From positions 1 to 64,000 of the forward strand of contig LUOR01000005.1 in assembly GCA_001626925.1 (NCBI GenBank): 64,000 nucleotides of DNA, written 5' to 3'. Of the stretch, positions 1 to 8,088 are shown in pieces. How positions within the stretch are numbered: position 1 is the stretch's first letter; each line of letters begins with the position of its first letter. The DNA comes from Moraxellaceae bacterium REDSEA-S32_B1. GTDB lineage: Bacteria > Pseudomonadota > Gammaproteobacteria > Pseudomonadales > Moraxellaceae. Position numbers and translations under genes: made by a program. The notes under the pieces are model-generated. The model saw only the letters and a list, made by a program, of their open reading frames with translations, was not told the DNA's origin and ran no database searches.

Positions 1-67
1 GAATTGGAAAGCTGCCATGAATCGCTTTAGTATCATGTTTGAAGAGCGTGTAACCAAGTATTTTTAA
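1..67 (+). pseudogene. C-terminal end of an IS transposase (probably IS256/Mutator type), truncated by the window edge
   Basis: Frame 2 reads NWKAAMNRFSIMFEERVTKYF*, resembling IS256-family C-termini; gene start lies outside the window. Confidence 0.5.
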
Positions 68-99
68 ATCTGCATTTACACAGAATTATTTACACACTC
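1..99 (+). mobile_element. Right end of an IS (IS256-like), with probable terminal IR gcatttacacagaattatttacacactc
   Basis: Transposase end followed by an IR-like sequence (about 72-99); directly afterwards the sequence becomes homologous to the GNAT gene at 1582 onward. Confidence 0.45.
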
Positions 100-101
100 C
101 A

Positions 102-316
102 AATATGTTGTCCTCGTGTTTCGAGTGACACATATCGGTCATCTAAATAGCAGTAATTTGTTTCAGCCCATGTTGAGCGATGAATGACATAATGTACACA
201 GCCAAGATCCTCAATACTTTGTTAAGCCAGCCAACCCCCATATGCCCCACCAATCTCAAACGAGCTAATATTGGCAGTAGTAGCAACAAAACTAGTTAAA
301 GGGCTTCCTGACTATT
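102..316 (-). pseudogene. Decayed mosaic copy of the GNAT gene (1582-1703) fused to the BenE-transporter 3' region (2136-2234)
   Basis: Direct base-level similarity to both regions in the same orientation with the intervening ~430 bp missing. Confidence 0.85.
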
Positions 317-358
317 AACGTCATTCGATTTTTCTCACTTTACCTGTTGAGCATTTAA

Positions 359-616
359 TTACGATTCATTGTCTAATAGATCTAAAGGGCAAGGAGTATA
401 AATATTATTAGTTCCTAATAATTGAATAGTGTCGCCTTTGTGCATGAGGAACCTGGTATCTTCTATGACCTTTTGAAGTTCAAAGGCAAGTTCATCGTGG
501 GGCTGCAAATAGTTTAGAAAGATTTTCAGATCACGAAGTGGTTGTGTTGAATTTGCCTGAAAATGTCCCAGTAGTTTTCCATGTCGGTGTATAGTTAATT
601 GGTAACCTTGGCTCAT
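359..616 (-). CDS. Hypothetical 85-aa protein downstream of the yggS-like gene
   Basis: ORF; its start lies 3 bp past the yggS-like stop codon, so likely cotranscribed. Confidence 0.55.
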   Translation of the reverse strand: MSQGYQLTIHRHGKLLGHFQANSTQPLRDLKIFLNYLQPHDELAFELQKVIEDTRFLMHKGDTIQLLGTNNIYTPCPLDLLDNES

Positions 617-619
617 ATT

Positions 620-1345
620 TTATTTCTCCGACCAGTAGTGGTTATCTGGTAATGCTCTTGCCCCAAAAATAGCCTGTCCAATTCGAATGTCTGTTGCCCC
701 TTCCTCAATAGCAGTTTCAAAGTCCCCAGACATGCCCATTGATAGGCGTTGTACTTCTGGATAAACTTTTTGAATGCTGTCTCGTAAGTTTCGTAAGGTG
801 CGAAAGCAACGTCTAACCTCGACTAAATCTTGGCTATGTATGGCGAGAGTCATTAGACCAACGATGTTGATTTGTGAAAATTGCTGACACTGCTCAATGA
901 GGGACAAAGCTTGTTCAGGTTTAACTCCGAATTTGCTTTGTTCATTAGATGTATTTACTTGAACAAAAACAGGGATTTTTCTTTGTTCTAAAGTTAAGTA
1001 ATGATTCAATTTTTCAGCAAGTTTTAAGCTATCCAGAGCATGGAATTCGTCAATAAACTTTGCCACGAATTTTACCTTATTGCTTTGAAGGTGCCCAATT
1101 AACATCCAACGAATAGGTAAGTGTTTCAGTAACATATATTTATCATGCGCTTCTAACACTTTGTTCTCACCAAAGCATTGAAAACCAAGCTGGTACGCTT
1201 GTTCGACACGTTCTGCTGTCAAAGTTTTCGTCACAGGAAGTAGGCGAATCTCATTGGGGCTTCGACCTATCCTTTGACATGTAGCACTTATTTGTTGCTG
1301 AACATTTTGAAAACTCTGATGTAATTCTATCAATTTAATAGTCAT
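620..1345 (-). CDS. YggS/PLPBP (YBL036C-type) family pyridoxal-phosphate homeostasis protein
   Basis: Motifs LLPVTKT, FGENKVLEA, WMLIGHLQSNK, LSMGMSGDFETAIEEGATDIRIGQAIFG; internal start MTIKL preferred. Confidence 0.9.
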   Translation of the reverse strand: MTIKLIELHQSFQNVQQQISATCQRIGRSPNEIRLLPVTKTLTAERVEQAYQLGFQCFGENKVLEAHDKYMLLKHLPIRWMLIGHLQSNKVKFVAKFIDEFHALDSLKLAEKLNHYLTLEQRKIPVFVQVNTSNEQSKFGVKPEQALSLIEQCQQFSQINIVGLMTLAIHSQDLVEVRRCFRTLRNLRDSIQKVYPEVQRLSMGMSGDFETAIEEGATDIRIGQAIFGARALPDNHYWSEK

Positions 1346-1421
1346 ATCATTATAGATCCAAAGTAAACTCACTCAGGATCTGTAATCTGCAGCGAGAATG
1401 GAGTGCGGTTCAAAAGTAATT

Positions 1422-1877
1422 TTAGTTTAGAGGCATGCGGTACTCAATAATCCCTGGTTTATCAGCAATCCAGTTATAAAGTTTCTGGGCTGTGTGGTTC
1501 GTTTCTTGTGTATGCCAATACAAGCGGTCGCAACGTTGGGCAATCGCTTGTTTTTGTACATATTCAATTAGGCGTTTACCGATATGTTGTCCTCGTGTTT
1601 CGGGTGACACATATAGGTCTTCTAAATAGCAGTAATTCGTTTCAGCCCATGTTGAGCGATGAATGACATAATGTACAAAGCCAAGAACCTCTATACCTTG
1701 TTTGGCAACCGCACAGTAAACAGGTTCAGCTTCTTCAAAAAAACGTTGCCATGTTGATTCAGTCACTTTATTGGATAAACTTACTTGGTAAAAATCCTGA
1801 TAGGCCAACCAGTAAGGTAACCATTGTTGATAATCCTGTTGTTGTACAGGAATGACCTGAATGTCTTGGTTCTGCAA
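1422..1877 (-). CDS. GNAT family N-acetyltransferase
   Basis: LEDLYVSPETRGQHIGKRLIEYV acetyl-CoA binding motif. Confidence 0.9.
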   Translation of the reverse strand: MQNQDIQVIPVQQQDYQQWLPYWLAYQDFYQVSLSNKVTESTWQRFFEEAEPVYCAVAKQGIEVLGFVHYVIHRSTWAETNYCYLEDLYVSPETRGQHIGKRLIEYVQKQAIAQRCDRLYWHTQETNHTAQKLYNWIADKPGIIEYRMPLN

Positions 1878-1950
1878 GGTGATACTCCCATTATTTTTAA
1901 TATTTAAAAAAAGATGGGAGAATCATAATATTGATAGAGAGTAGCTCTAA

Positions 1951-1983
1951 GGTACAGTTTTAATTTTTTTTATAGTACCAGTT
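1951..1983. promoter_or_regulatory. 33-bp operator-like element upstream of GNAT (GGTACAGTTT-N13-AGTACCAGTT)
   Basis: 27/33 identical to the element at 3344-3376, same length, direct half-sites GTACAGTTT/GTACCAGTT. Confidence 0.6.
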
Positions 1984-2017
1984 TACTCGAACTATTTTAT
2001 TTCTGATCTTAAAGGAA

Positions 2018-2041
2018 AACAGTATATCTAATATACTGTTT
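2018..2041. terminator. Hairpin aacagtatat-cta-atatactgtt downstream of the BenE-family gene
   Basis: Inverted repeat in the gap between the benE-like stop and the GNAT upstream region. Confidence 0.4.
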
Positions 2042-2073
2042 ATCGGATGCCCTTTATAAAAAATTAATGAATG

Positions 2074-3276
2074 TCAGCGAATAGTATAAGTTTTGAAGTT
2101 ACCATTTAAAATGAGATAAGTCAGCAAGCCCAATACCAACCCCCAGAATGCTCCACCAATCCCAAACAAGCTAATATTGGCAGCAGTGGCAACAAAGGTA
2201 ACTAAAGCGGCTTCCCTACTATCAACTTCACTCATGGCATTCGCAAGGCTCCCTGCAATCGTGCCTAATAAGGCAAGCCCTGCCAGTGTGCTAATAAATG
2301 CAGTTGGAAACGCTGTAAACACTGCTGCCAGTGTGACTCCAAAAATCCCGACTAAAATATAAAATATTCCTGCGGCTATCCCTGCGACCCAGCGTTTTGA
2401 TGGATCTTCATGAGACTCCTTGCCTGTACAGATTGCAGCAGTAATTGCAGCTAAATTAAATGCATGTGAACCAAAAGGTGCCATTAACAGAGAACCCAAA
2501 CCTGTTACAGTAAGAATTGGCTTGGCATTGGTTTTAAAGCCATCATTTTTTAAGATCAATAAACCTGGCATATATTGCCCTGTTAAGGTAATAAGGAATA
2601 AAGGTAAGGCAATACTTAATATTGAGTTAATTGAAAACTCAGGAGCAGTGAAAATCGGTGATGCTAACTTCAGCTCTAACCCAGCAAAGTCAATTCGTGA
2701 TTGCAAAACCAAGAAAACAAAGCCGAATACTAATACACTGACAATCGCATAACGTGCTGAAAACCGCTTGGTGATGAGATAAACAAAAAATAATGAAATC
2801 GCCAGAAATGGGTCAACGGTCATATTGGTAAAAGTAGCAATCCCAAACTGTAGTAGGATTCCTGCTAATAAACCTGAAGCAATTCCAATCGGAATCAGGC
2901 GAATTATTTTTTCAAAATAACCTGTAATCCCTAAAATGACAAAGGCTAAGGCAGAAAGTAAATATGCTCCAATCGCTTCGGCATAAGGTACGGTCACCAG
3001 AGCAGTAATGAGAAAAGCTGCTGCAGGAGTAGACCATGCAGTAATAATTGGTTCCTTTGTATACCAGCTTAATAATATCCCAGTAATACCGACACCAATC
3101 GAAATCGACCATACCCATGAGGCGGTCAGCTCAGGACTAAGTCTTGCCATCTGTGCAGCTTGAAAAATTAAAATAAATGTACCGCCATAATTAACAATGA
3201 CTGAGATTAAACCTGCCATAATTGGGGGTAGCAAATCATTGGAATAGCGCTGAAAAGATGAGTATCGACCTGACAT
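2074..3276 (-). CDS. BenE family (benzoate/H+ symporter-like) transporter
   Basis: 400-aa polytopic membrane protein; GGTFILIFQAAQMARLSPE, WSTPAAAFL, PFGSHAFNLAAITAAICTGKE. Confidence 0.85.
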   Translation of the reverse strand: MSGRYSSFQRYSNDLLPPIMAGLISVIVNYGGTFILIFQAAQMARLSPELTASWVWSISIGVGITGILLSWYTKEPIITAWSTPAAAFLITALVTVPYAEAIGAYLLSALAFVILGITGYFEKIIRLIPIGIASGLLAGILLQFGIATFTNMTVDPFLAISLFFVYLITKRFSARYAIVSVLVFGFVFLVLQSRIDFAGLELKLASPIFTAPEFSINSILSIALPLFLITLTGQYMPGLLILKNDGFKTNAKPILTVTGLGSLLMAPFGSHAFNLAAITAAICTGKESHEDPSKRWVAGIAAGIFYILVGIFGVTLAAVFTAFPTAFISTLAGLALLGTIAGSLANAMSEVDSREAALVTFVATAANISLFGIGGAFWGLVLGLLTYLILNGNFKTYTIR

Positions 3277-3343
3277 AACCCAACCCCTAAAAATTTAAAA
3301 AATTAAGTAGCAGAGTGTATTTTTAATGATGGTATTGTCATAA

Positions 3344-3376
3344 GATACAGTTTGGTTATTTTTTAAAGTACCAGTT
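3344..3376. promoter_or_regulatory. 33-bp operator-like element in the divergent MocR/BenE intergenic region
   Basis: gatacagtttggttattttttaaagtaccagtt; matches 1951-1983. Confidence 0.6.
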
Positions 3377-3381
3377 AAATT

Positions 3382-4869
3382 ATGGCTACATCACCTTCGG
3401 CTTATTTTCCACACTTGATTTTGCCCAAAGGAAAGCAAATTAAAGACGGTTTGTATTGTATTTTGCGTGATGCGATTTTAGAGGGGCACCTATCTGCAGG
3501 TACAAAATTACCCTCAAGCCGTGCTTTGGCAGAGATGATGTCAATTTCTCGTAATTCAGTTTTGGCAGCGTTAGAGCGTTTGCTTGAGGAGGGTTATTTA
3601 GTCACAAAACCAAGCTCAGGCACGTATGTTGCCGATATTGTTCCAGACCAACTAGTTCAAATTCAAAATGATAGCCAACAAACTGTATATCAGTCCACGC
3701 AAACACTCAACATTAATCCCCATATAGCCAATTTACTACCACATTGGCATGAACAGAGTTTTTCTAACCAAGAAAAGAAAATGTTCCATATTGGTGTGGG
3801 CTGTGTGGATTTATTCCCTCATCAACTTTGGGGAAAGTTATTAGGTCGAGCGTGGCGACAATCCTACTATCAACTCGGACAATTCCATGACCCGCGAGGA
3901 TATTTGCCCTTACGTCAGGCAATTTGCCAGTACGTCCAATCGACACGAGGCTTAAACTGTAATGATGAACAAATTCTGATTGTGAATGGTACACAACAAG
4001 CTATTCATCTAGCTGCTTATGCCTTGCTACAGCCACACGATCAAGCATGTTTGGATGAACCAGGTTACGACTCGGCTCTTCATATATTTCGTAGCTTTGG
4101 CGTAACTGTACAGCCGATTGAAAGTGATGATGAGGGCATGAAAGTCCCAGAGATTATTCAGCACCATGCAGACAGTAAGCTAGTATACACAGCACCCTCG
4201 CATCAGTTTCCACTTGGTGGCACATTAAGTCTTGCGCGACGTTTTGTCTTATTGGATTGGGCGGCCCAACAGCAAAAATGGATTTTTGAAGATGATTACA
4301 ATAGCGAGTTTCGTTATGGCACACACCCCATTCAGGCATTGCAGGGTTTAGACCAACAGCAACGGGTGATTTATGCAGGCACATTTTCCAAAATGATGTT
4401 TCCTGAATTTCGCTTGGGTTTTATGGTCGTCCCTAAAGCCTTAATTGATACATTCAGTTTGGCAAAATACTATACTGATACGCGCAGTTCTTATCTGGAA
4501 CAAGTAGCACTGGCTGAATTTATAAAAGATGGTCATTATGCTCGGCATGTGAGAAAGGTACGTAAAGCCTGTTATGAACGACAGCAGGCTTTAATTGCTG
4601 CAATTCAACATTACCTGTCGGATGTATTGGATGTACAATCTACTGATTCGGGGATACATTTAGTGTGCTGGCTAAAAGGGCATTGGACGGAGCAGGGTTT
4701 TATTGCCCAATGTTTAAAAGTTGGTTTATCAGTCCAGCCATTATCTCGATATTGTCAGACTTCACCACAGGAAAAGGCAGTACTGTTTGGTTATGCGGCA
4801 CATACACCAAATGACATCAAAGAGCATATAGGGAAACTGGCAAAACAAATTCAAAAAGAGAAGATCTAA
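3382..4869 (+). CDS. MocR/PdxR-type regulator (GntR wHTH fused to class I aminotransferase-like PLP domain)
   Basis: N-terminal LPSSRALAEMMSISRNSVLAALERLLEEGYL; C-terminal aminotransferase fold with YAGTFSKMMFPEFRLGF lysine motif. Confidence 0.93.
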   Translation: MATSPSAYFPHLILPKGKQIKDGLYCILRDAILEGHLSAGTKLPSSRALAEMMSISRNSVLAALERLLEEGYLVTKPSSGTYVADIVPDQLVQIQNDSQQTVYQSTQTLNINPHIANLLPHWHEQSFSNQEKKMFHIGVGCVDLFPHQLWGKLLGRAWRQSYYQLGQFHDPRGYLPLRQAICQYVQSTRGLNCNDEQILIVNGTQQAIHLAAYALLQPHDQACLDEPGYDSALHIFRSFGVTVQPIESDDEGMKVPEIIQHHADSKLVYTAPSHQFPLGGTLSLARRFVLLDWAAQQQKWIFEDDYNSEFRYGTHPIQALQGLDQQQRVIYAGTFSKMMFPEFRLGFMVVPKALIDTFSLAKYYTDTRSSYLEQVALAEFIKDGHYARHVRKVRKACYERQQALIAAIQHYLSDVLDVQSTDSGIHLVCWLKGHWTEQGFIAQCLKVGLSVQPLSRYCQTSPQEKAVLFGYAAHTPNDIKEHIGKLAKQIQKEKI

Positions 4870-6368
4870 GGAATTAGAAAATTTAAAAAAGAATTGGCTT
4901 CGTAGGTAAGTCGTTCCTCACTTAGACCCGATAATCTTAATACACGCCATCGATGGCTATTTTGATGCTCAAGACTCAGTTTAATCAGTGTTCTACTGAT
5001 ACGCCGAATCTGATAGAAGCTTATGCTTTCACTATATTTTTGTAGAAATAATTGTGTAATGGGTAAAAGAGAAAGGTTCTTCTCAATGGTTGAATTGTTT
5101 GAGGTTTGTTTCATCCACCATTTTGCTGAACGTCTAGGACTATCCAAATCCCAGAGTAAATCATTGTTGAGTTTAATCAACTGTTTTACAAAGGACAAAT
5201 CACGGTTATGCCAATCCATTTTAGTACCTTGAGGGATATATTTCTGGTGAACCCCCCGATTGGTCTCTAATAACCAATGTTTATCGTTCCGGTATAACCA
5301 AGCATATAAAGCAGCATTTAAATCCCGAGCAGGCTTTATACCATTTTGTTTGATCAATCTCAGCCATTTTTCTCGCTGTTCTATTGTGAGATCAGTAATA
5401 CAGCTACTATTGACATCTATGTGATTATGTTTATTTATTTTACGGAAAGAGCGGACTTGGTTGAGAGTATCCACAAATGACCACTCTCTATTGATTAAAG
5501 CCTCAATCGCAATAATATGCTCCAAATAACTAAAGCTTTTGCGATGTTTTCTGAAAATATTATGTAACCAAGAGGTCTCGGAAGTTAAATCGGCTAAACA
5601 ATACTGCTCTAAAAATTTCTTTGACCAACGTGCTGTCATTTTTTCAAAAATTGATTCATGAGAAATCTGCTGTTGCCCCCGACTACAATCATTCTGCCGA
5701 GCCAATTCATAATAAAACATGGTCCATTGTTCATAGCTGGGTGATTCAGATGGCTGTAAGGACAATAACTCTAATAACTTGGACGTAATAAAAATGTGGT
5801 CAGGATTAGCGATGTTTTGTTTTGTTTTAGGACATGATTGATGAGATGGAACTAAAAAATTATGCCGATGCAATGATCTTAAATCCAAATCTGAGTCAAT
5901 GAGTTGACCGTGCTGGGGACAGCAAGCTCCCTGTATTTGCCATAACCGAAACCAATAATATTCACCATATTTCTTTAATTGTTCTGCTAAACATTGTGGG
6001 CAATAACGTAATTTATGAATGGGTGGAATACGTGAGGCATTAATTCCCAAAGCCAGATGAATCGAGCCTCGAGAAAGATCAGTCATCCACATTAAGCATT
6101 GTTGTCGTCTGTTTTCGGGAACAAAAGGGGCATAGATTGGAAACAGCGTATGCTGATAGGCAATATCCTGAACGGTAAATTGATGGTTCGGAAATTGGTA
6201 AATAATCGCGTTTAAGTGACAAGGCAAATCTACAGTTGCAATCACCTTACGGTTTTCAAAGACTTCATCCAGTAATTGTTTGGGACTGTCCAAAGCCAAA
6301 CGAGTCCCTGCCCGAGCCACAGTACTGTAAATCAGCTCGTGTTGGTAAGGCATGGGAAAGTTTAGCAT
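4866..6368 (-). CDS. tnsD: TnsD (TniQ family) target-selection protein
   Basis: NFPMPYQHELIYSTVARAG, SPKQLLDEVFENRKVIATVDLPCHL, RYCPQCLAEQLKKYGEYYWFRLWQ zinc finger, SESISFYQIRRISR; close in length and motif order to Tn7 TnsD. Confidence 0.93.
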   Translation of the reverse strand: MLNFPMPYQHELIYSTVARAGTRLALDSPKQLLDEVFENRKVIATVDLPCHLNAIIYQFPNHQFTVQDIAYQHTLFPIYAPFVPENRRQQCLMWMTDLSRGSIHLALGINASRIPPIHKLRYCPQCLAEQLKKYGEYYWFRLWQIQGACCPQHGQLIDSDLDLRSLHRHNFLVPSHQSCPKTKQNIANPDHIFITSKLLELLSLQPSESPSYEQWTMFYYELARQNDCSRGQQQISHESIFEKMTARWSKKFLEQYCLADLTSETSWLHNIFRKHRKSFSYLEHIIAIEALINREWSFVDTLNQVRSFRKINKHNHIDVNSSCITDLTIEQREKWLRLIKQNGIKPARDLNAALYAWLYRNDKHWLLETNRGVHQKYIPQGTKMDWHNRDLSFVKQLIKLNNDLLWDLDSPRRSAKWWMKQTSNNSTIEKNLSLLPITQLFLQKYSESISFYQIRRISRTLIKLSLEHQNSHRWRVLRLSGLSEERLTYEANSFLNFLIP

Positions 6369-6370
6369 GG

Positions 6371-8065
6371 CTAACTGACCTGTTTGAGCCAGTGGTTAAT
6401 ATCAAAAACTACATTAGTTTGAGCTTTTAAATGTTCATAAAAGCTATGTTCACTTTCTTTTTGTGAGAACTGAAAACGTAAGTCCGCTGTATCTAATGTT
6501 TGCCATTGATCAGTTTTGGTACTTTTACCTTTACTTTGTGATGATTTTGGTTTTAATGATTGTGAACTAGGCTTTTGTGGGATATCTTGATTTAGCCAAT
6601 GCATAATAATAGGGAATAGCTCATTTAATTTTCGATCTGAATGTTCTTTAAATGCCCTTTTAACAAGGGGAATTAAAAGCTGGGAATCATAACCAAGTTC
6701 AAGCAATAGATTATGCAAGCGTATGGATTCAGCATGACCCCGATATTCCGCCAATTGGTCATTTTGATCTAGACTACTTTCTTCAATTCGGGAGATCAGT
6801 TTTAATAACTGCCGATCTATTTCAGGTGTAATCAAGTCGGAATATTCTGCAATTCGTCTTGCATCACCAGAACGTAAAACATCTATAATTTTATGAATCG
6901 GTTTAAAATCTTCCTGAAATGTGGTTTTAAGCAGCTTAACGGTAATACGTTCCAAACCCGATTCAATTGCTCGTATCTGTGCCAGAACGAACAGTTTGAC
7001 TACAATGTCTAGAATACCCTGACTCAGATCAAACCAGCATTGGCGTAATTCTTCAGACAATACAGGATCCGATTTTCTCAACCATTGATACTTCCAGAGT
7101 GAATCAGTAAATGTCATCCATTCGGATTTTCTGACTTTTCCATCTGGAGTGGTGATTGCAGGCTCATTTTTCATCGGTTCCCAATGAATTGAACCCAAAC
7201 CTACCGCTCGACGTGATGAACGGAGATCCTGCTCAAAGATTTGAATTGCTTTAGGTGTCCCGACCATGACGATGGGGAGACTATAAACATTGACTAAAGT
7301 GACAAAGAAATTAAGCATTTCATCCGAATTTTTGGAGCGATTTGCCAGTAAATGTTGAATTTCATCAATGACTAATAAGCCAATGGCATGAAGATGGGCA
7401 ATATGCCCCATAAGCTGTAACAGCTTTTGTTCATTATGGCGTTTCTGCGTATATTGTTTTTCGTAAGTTGTTCCCAATGCACGATCTACGGCACTAAAGA
7501 AATTTAAATATAAAGACTTAAGTGAACCATTATAAGGACAGTCGATTTTTAAATAGACAAGTTGGGTGAAGTTATGCTCAGGGTGGTAAATCTTTTGTTT
7601 GTAATTTCTTAAAATTCGGTTCAGTGTTGTGGTTTTCCCACTGCCAGAAAAACCAATAAAGGTAAGGCTCTGTGCTGTAGAACGTACATCATTAGAGGGT
7701 GTTGGTTCAAAATTGTTGGATAAAGCAACTTGATGGCTACGGTTTAGAATTCGATTAAAGTCGCCAGTCACAATATTCCTCCCCACATAGCCTTTCCTCA
7801 GCATGATGGAGATTTTCTGCTCTAATTCTAAGTGTCTGCGGATAGGATGAAAAAAGTTATTAAATAACTGTGAAATAATATGGGCACGAGTATTATTCGG
7901 TAACTGTCGATCAGATTGTTTAAATTCGATTGAACCTTTTATGGCTTGAATCGTGTCCTGGGCCTCAAAAATAGGTGGCAAAGCCTCAATAAAAGGATTT
8001 CCCTGATAATCCGAAACTGGGCTAGGTGTATATACTGCATAATCATTTTGATTTGTCATAAACAT
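6371..8065 (-). CDS. tnsC: TnsC AAA+ transposition regulator
   Basis: Walker A GFSGSGKTTTLNRIL; Walker B LLVIDEIQHL; position in operon. Confidence 0.93.
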   Translation of the reverse strand: MFMTNQNDYAVYTPSPVSDYQGNPFIEALPPIFEAQDTIQAIKGSIEFKQSDRQLPNNTRAHIISQLFNNFFHPIRRHLELEQKISIMLRKGYVGRNIVTGDFNRILNRSHQVALSNNFEPTPSNDVRSTAQSLTFIGFSGSGKTTTLNRILRNYKQKIYHPEHNFTQLVYLKIDCPYNGSLKSLYLNFFSAVDRALGTTYEKQYTQKRHNEQKLLQLMGHIAHLHAIGLLVIDEIQHLLANRSKNSDEMLNFFVTLVNVYSLPIVMVGTPKAIQIFEQDLRSSRRAVGLGSIHWEPMKNEPAITTPDGKVRKSEWMTFTDSLWKYQWLRKSDPVLSEELRQCWFDLSQGILDIVVKLFVLAQIRAIESGLERITVKLLKTTFQEDFKPIHKIIDVLRSGDARRIAEYSDLITPEIDRQLLKLISRIEESSLDQNDQLAEYRGHAESIRLHNLLLELGYDSQLLIPLVKRAFKEHSDRKLNELFPIIMHWLNQDIPQKPSSQSLKPKSSQSKGKSTKTDQWQTLDTADLRFQFSQKESEHSFYEHLKAQTNVVFDINHWLKQVS

Positions 8066-8088
8066 ATCCTAGAGTAGAGTTGGATGTA

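Noticed and set aside
2177-2752. Plus-strand ORFs opposite the BenE-family gene
   Set aside because: Antisense shadow of a transmembrane gene; no supporting motif.
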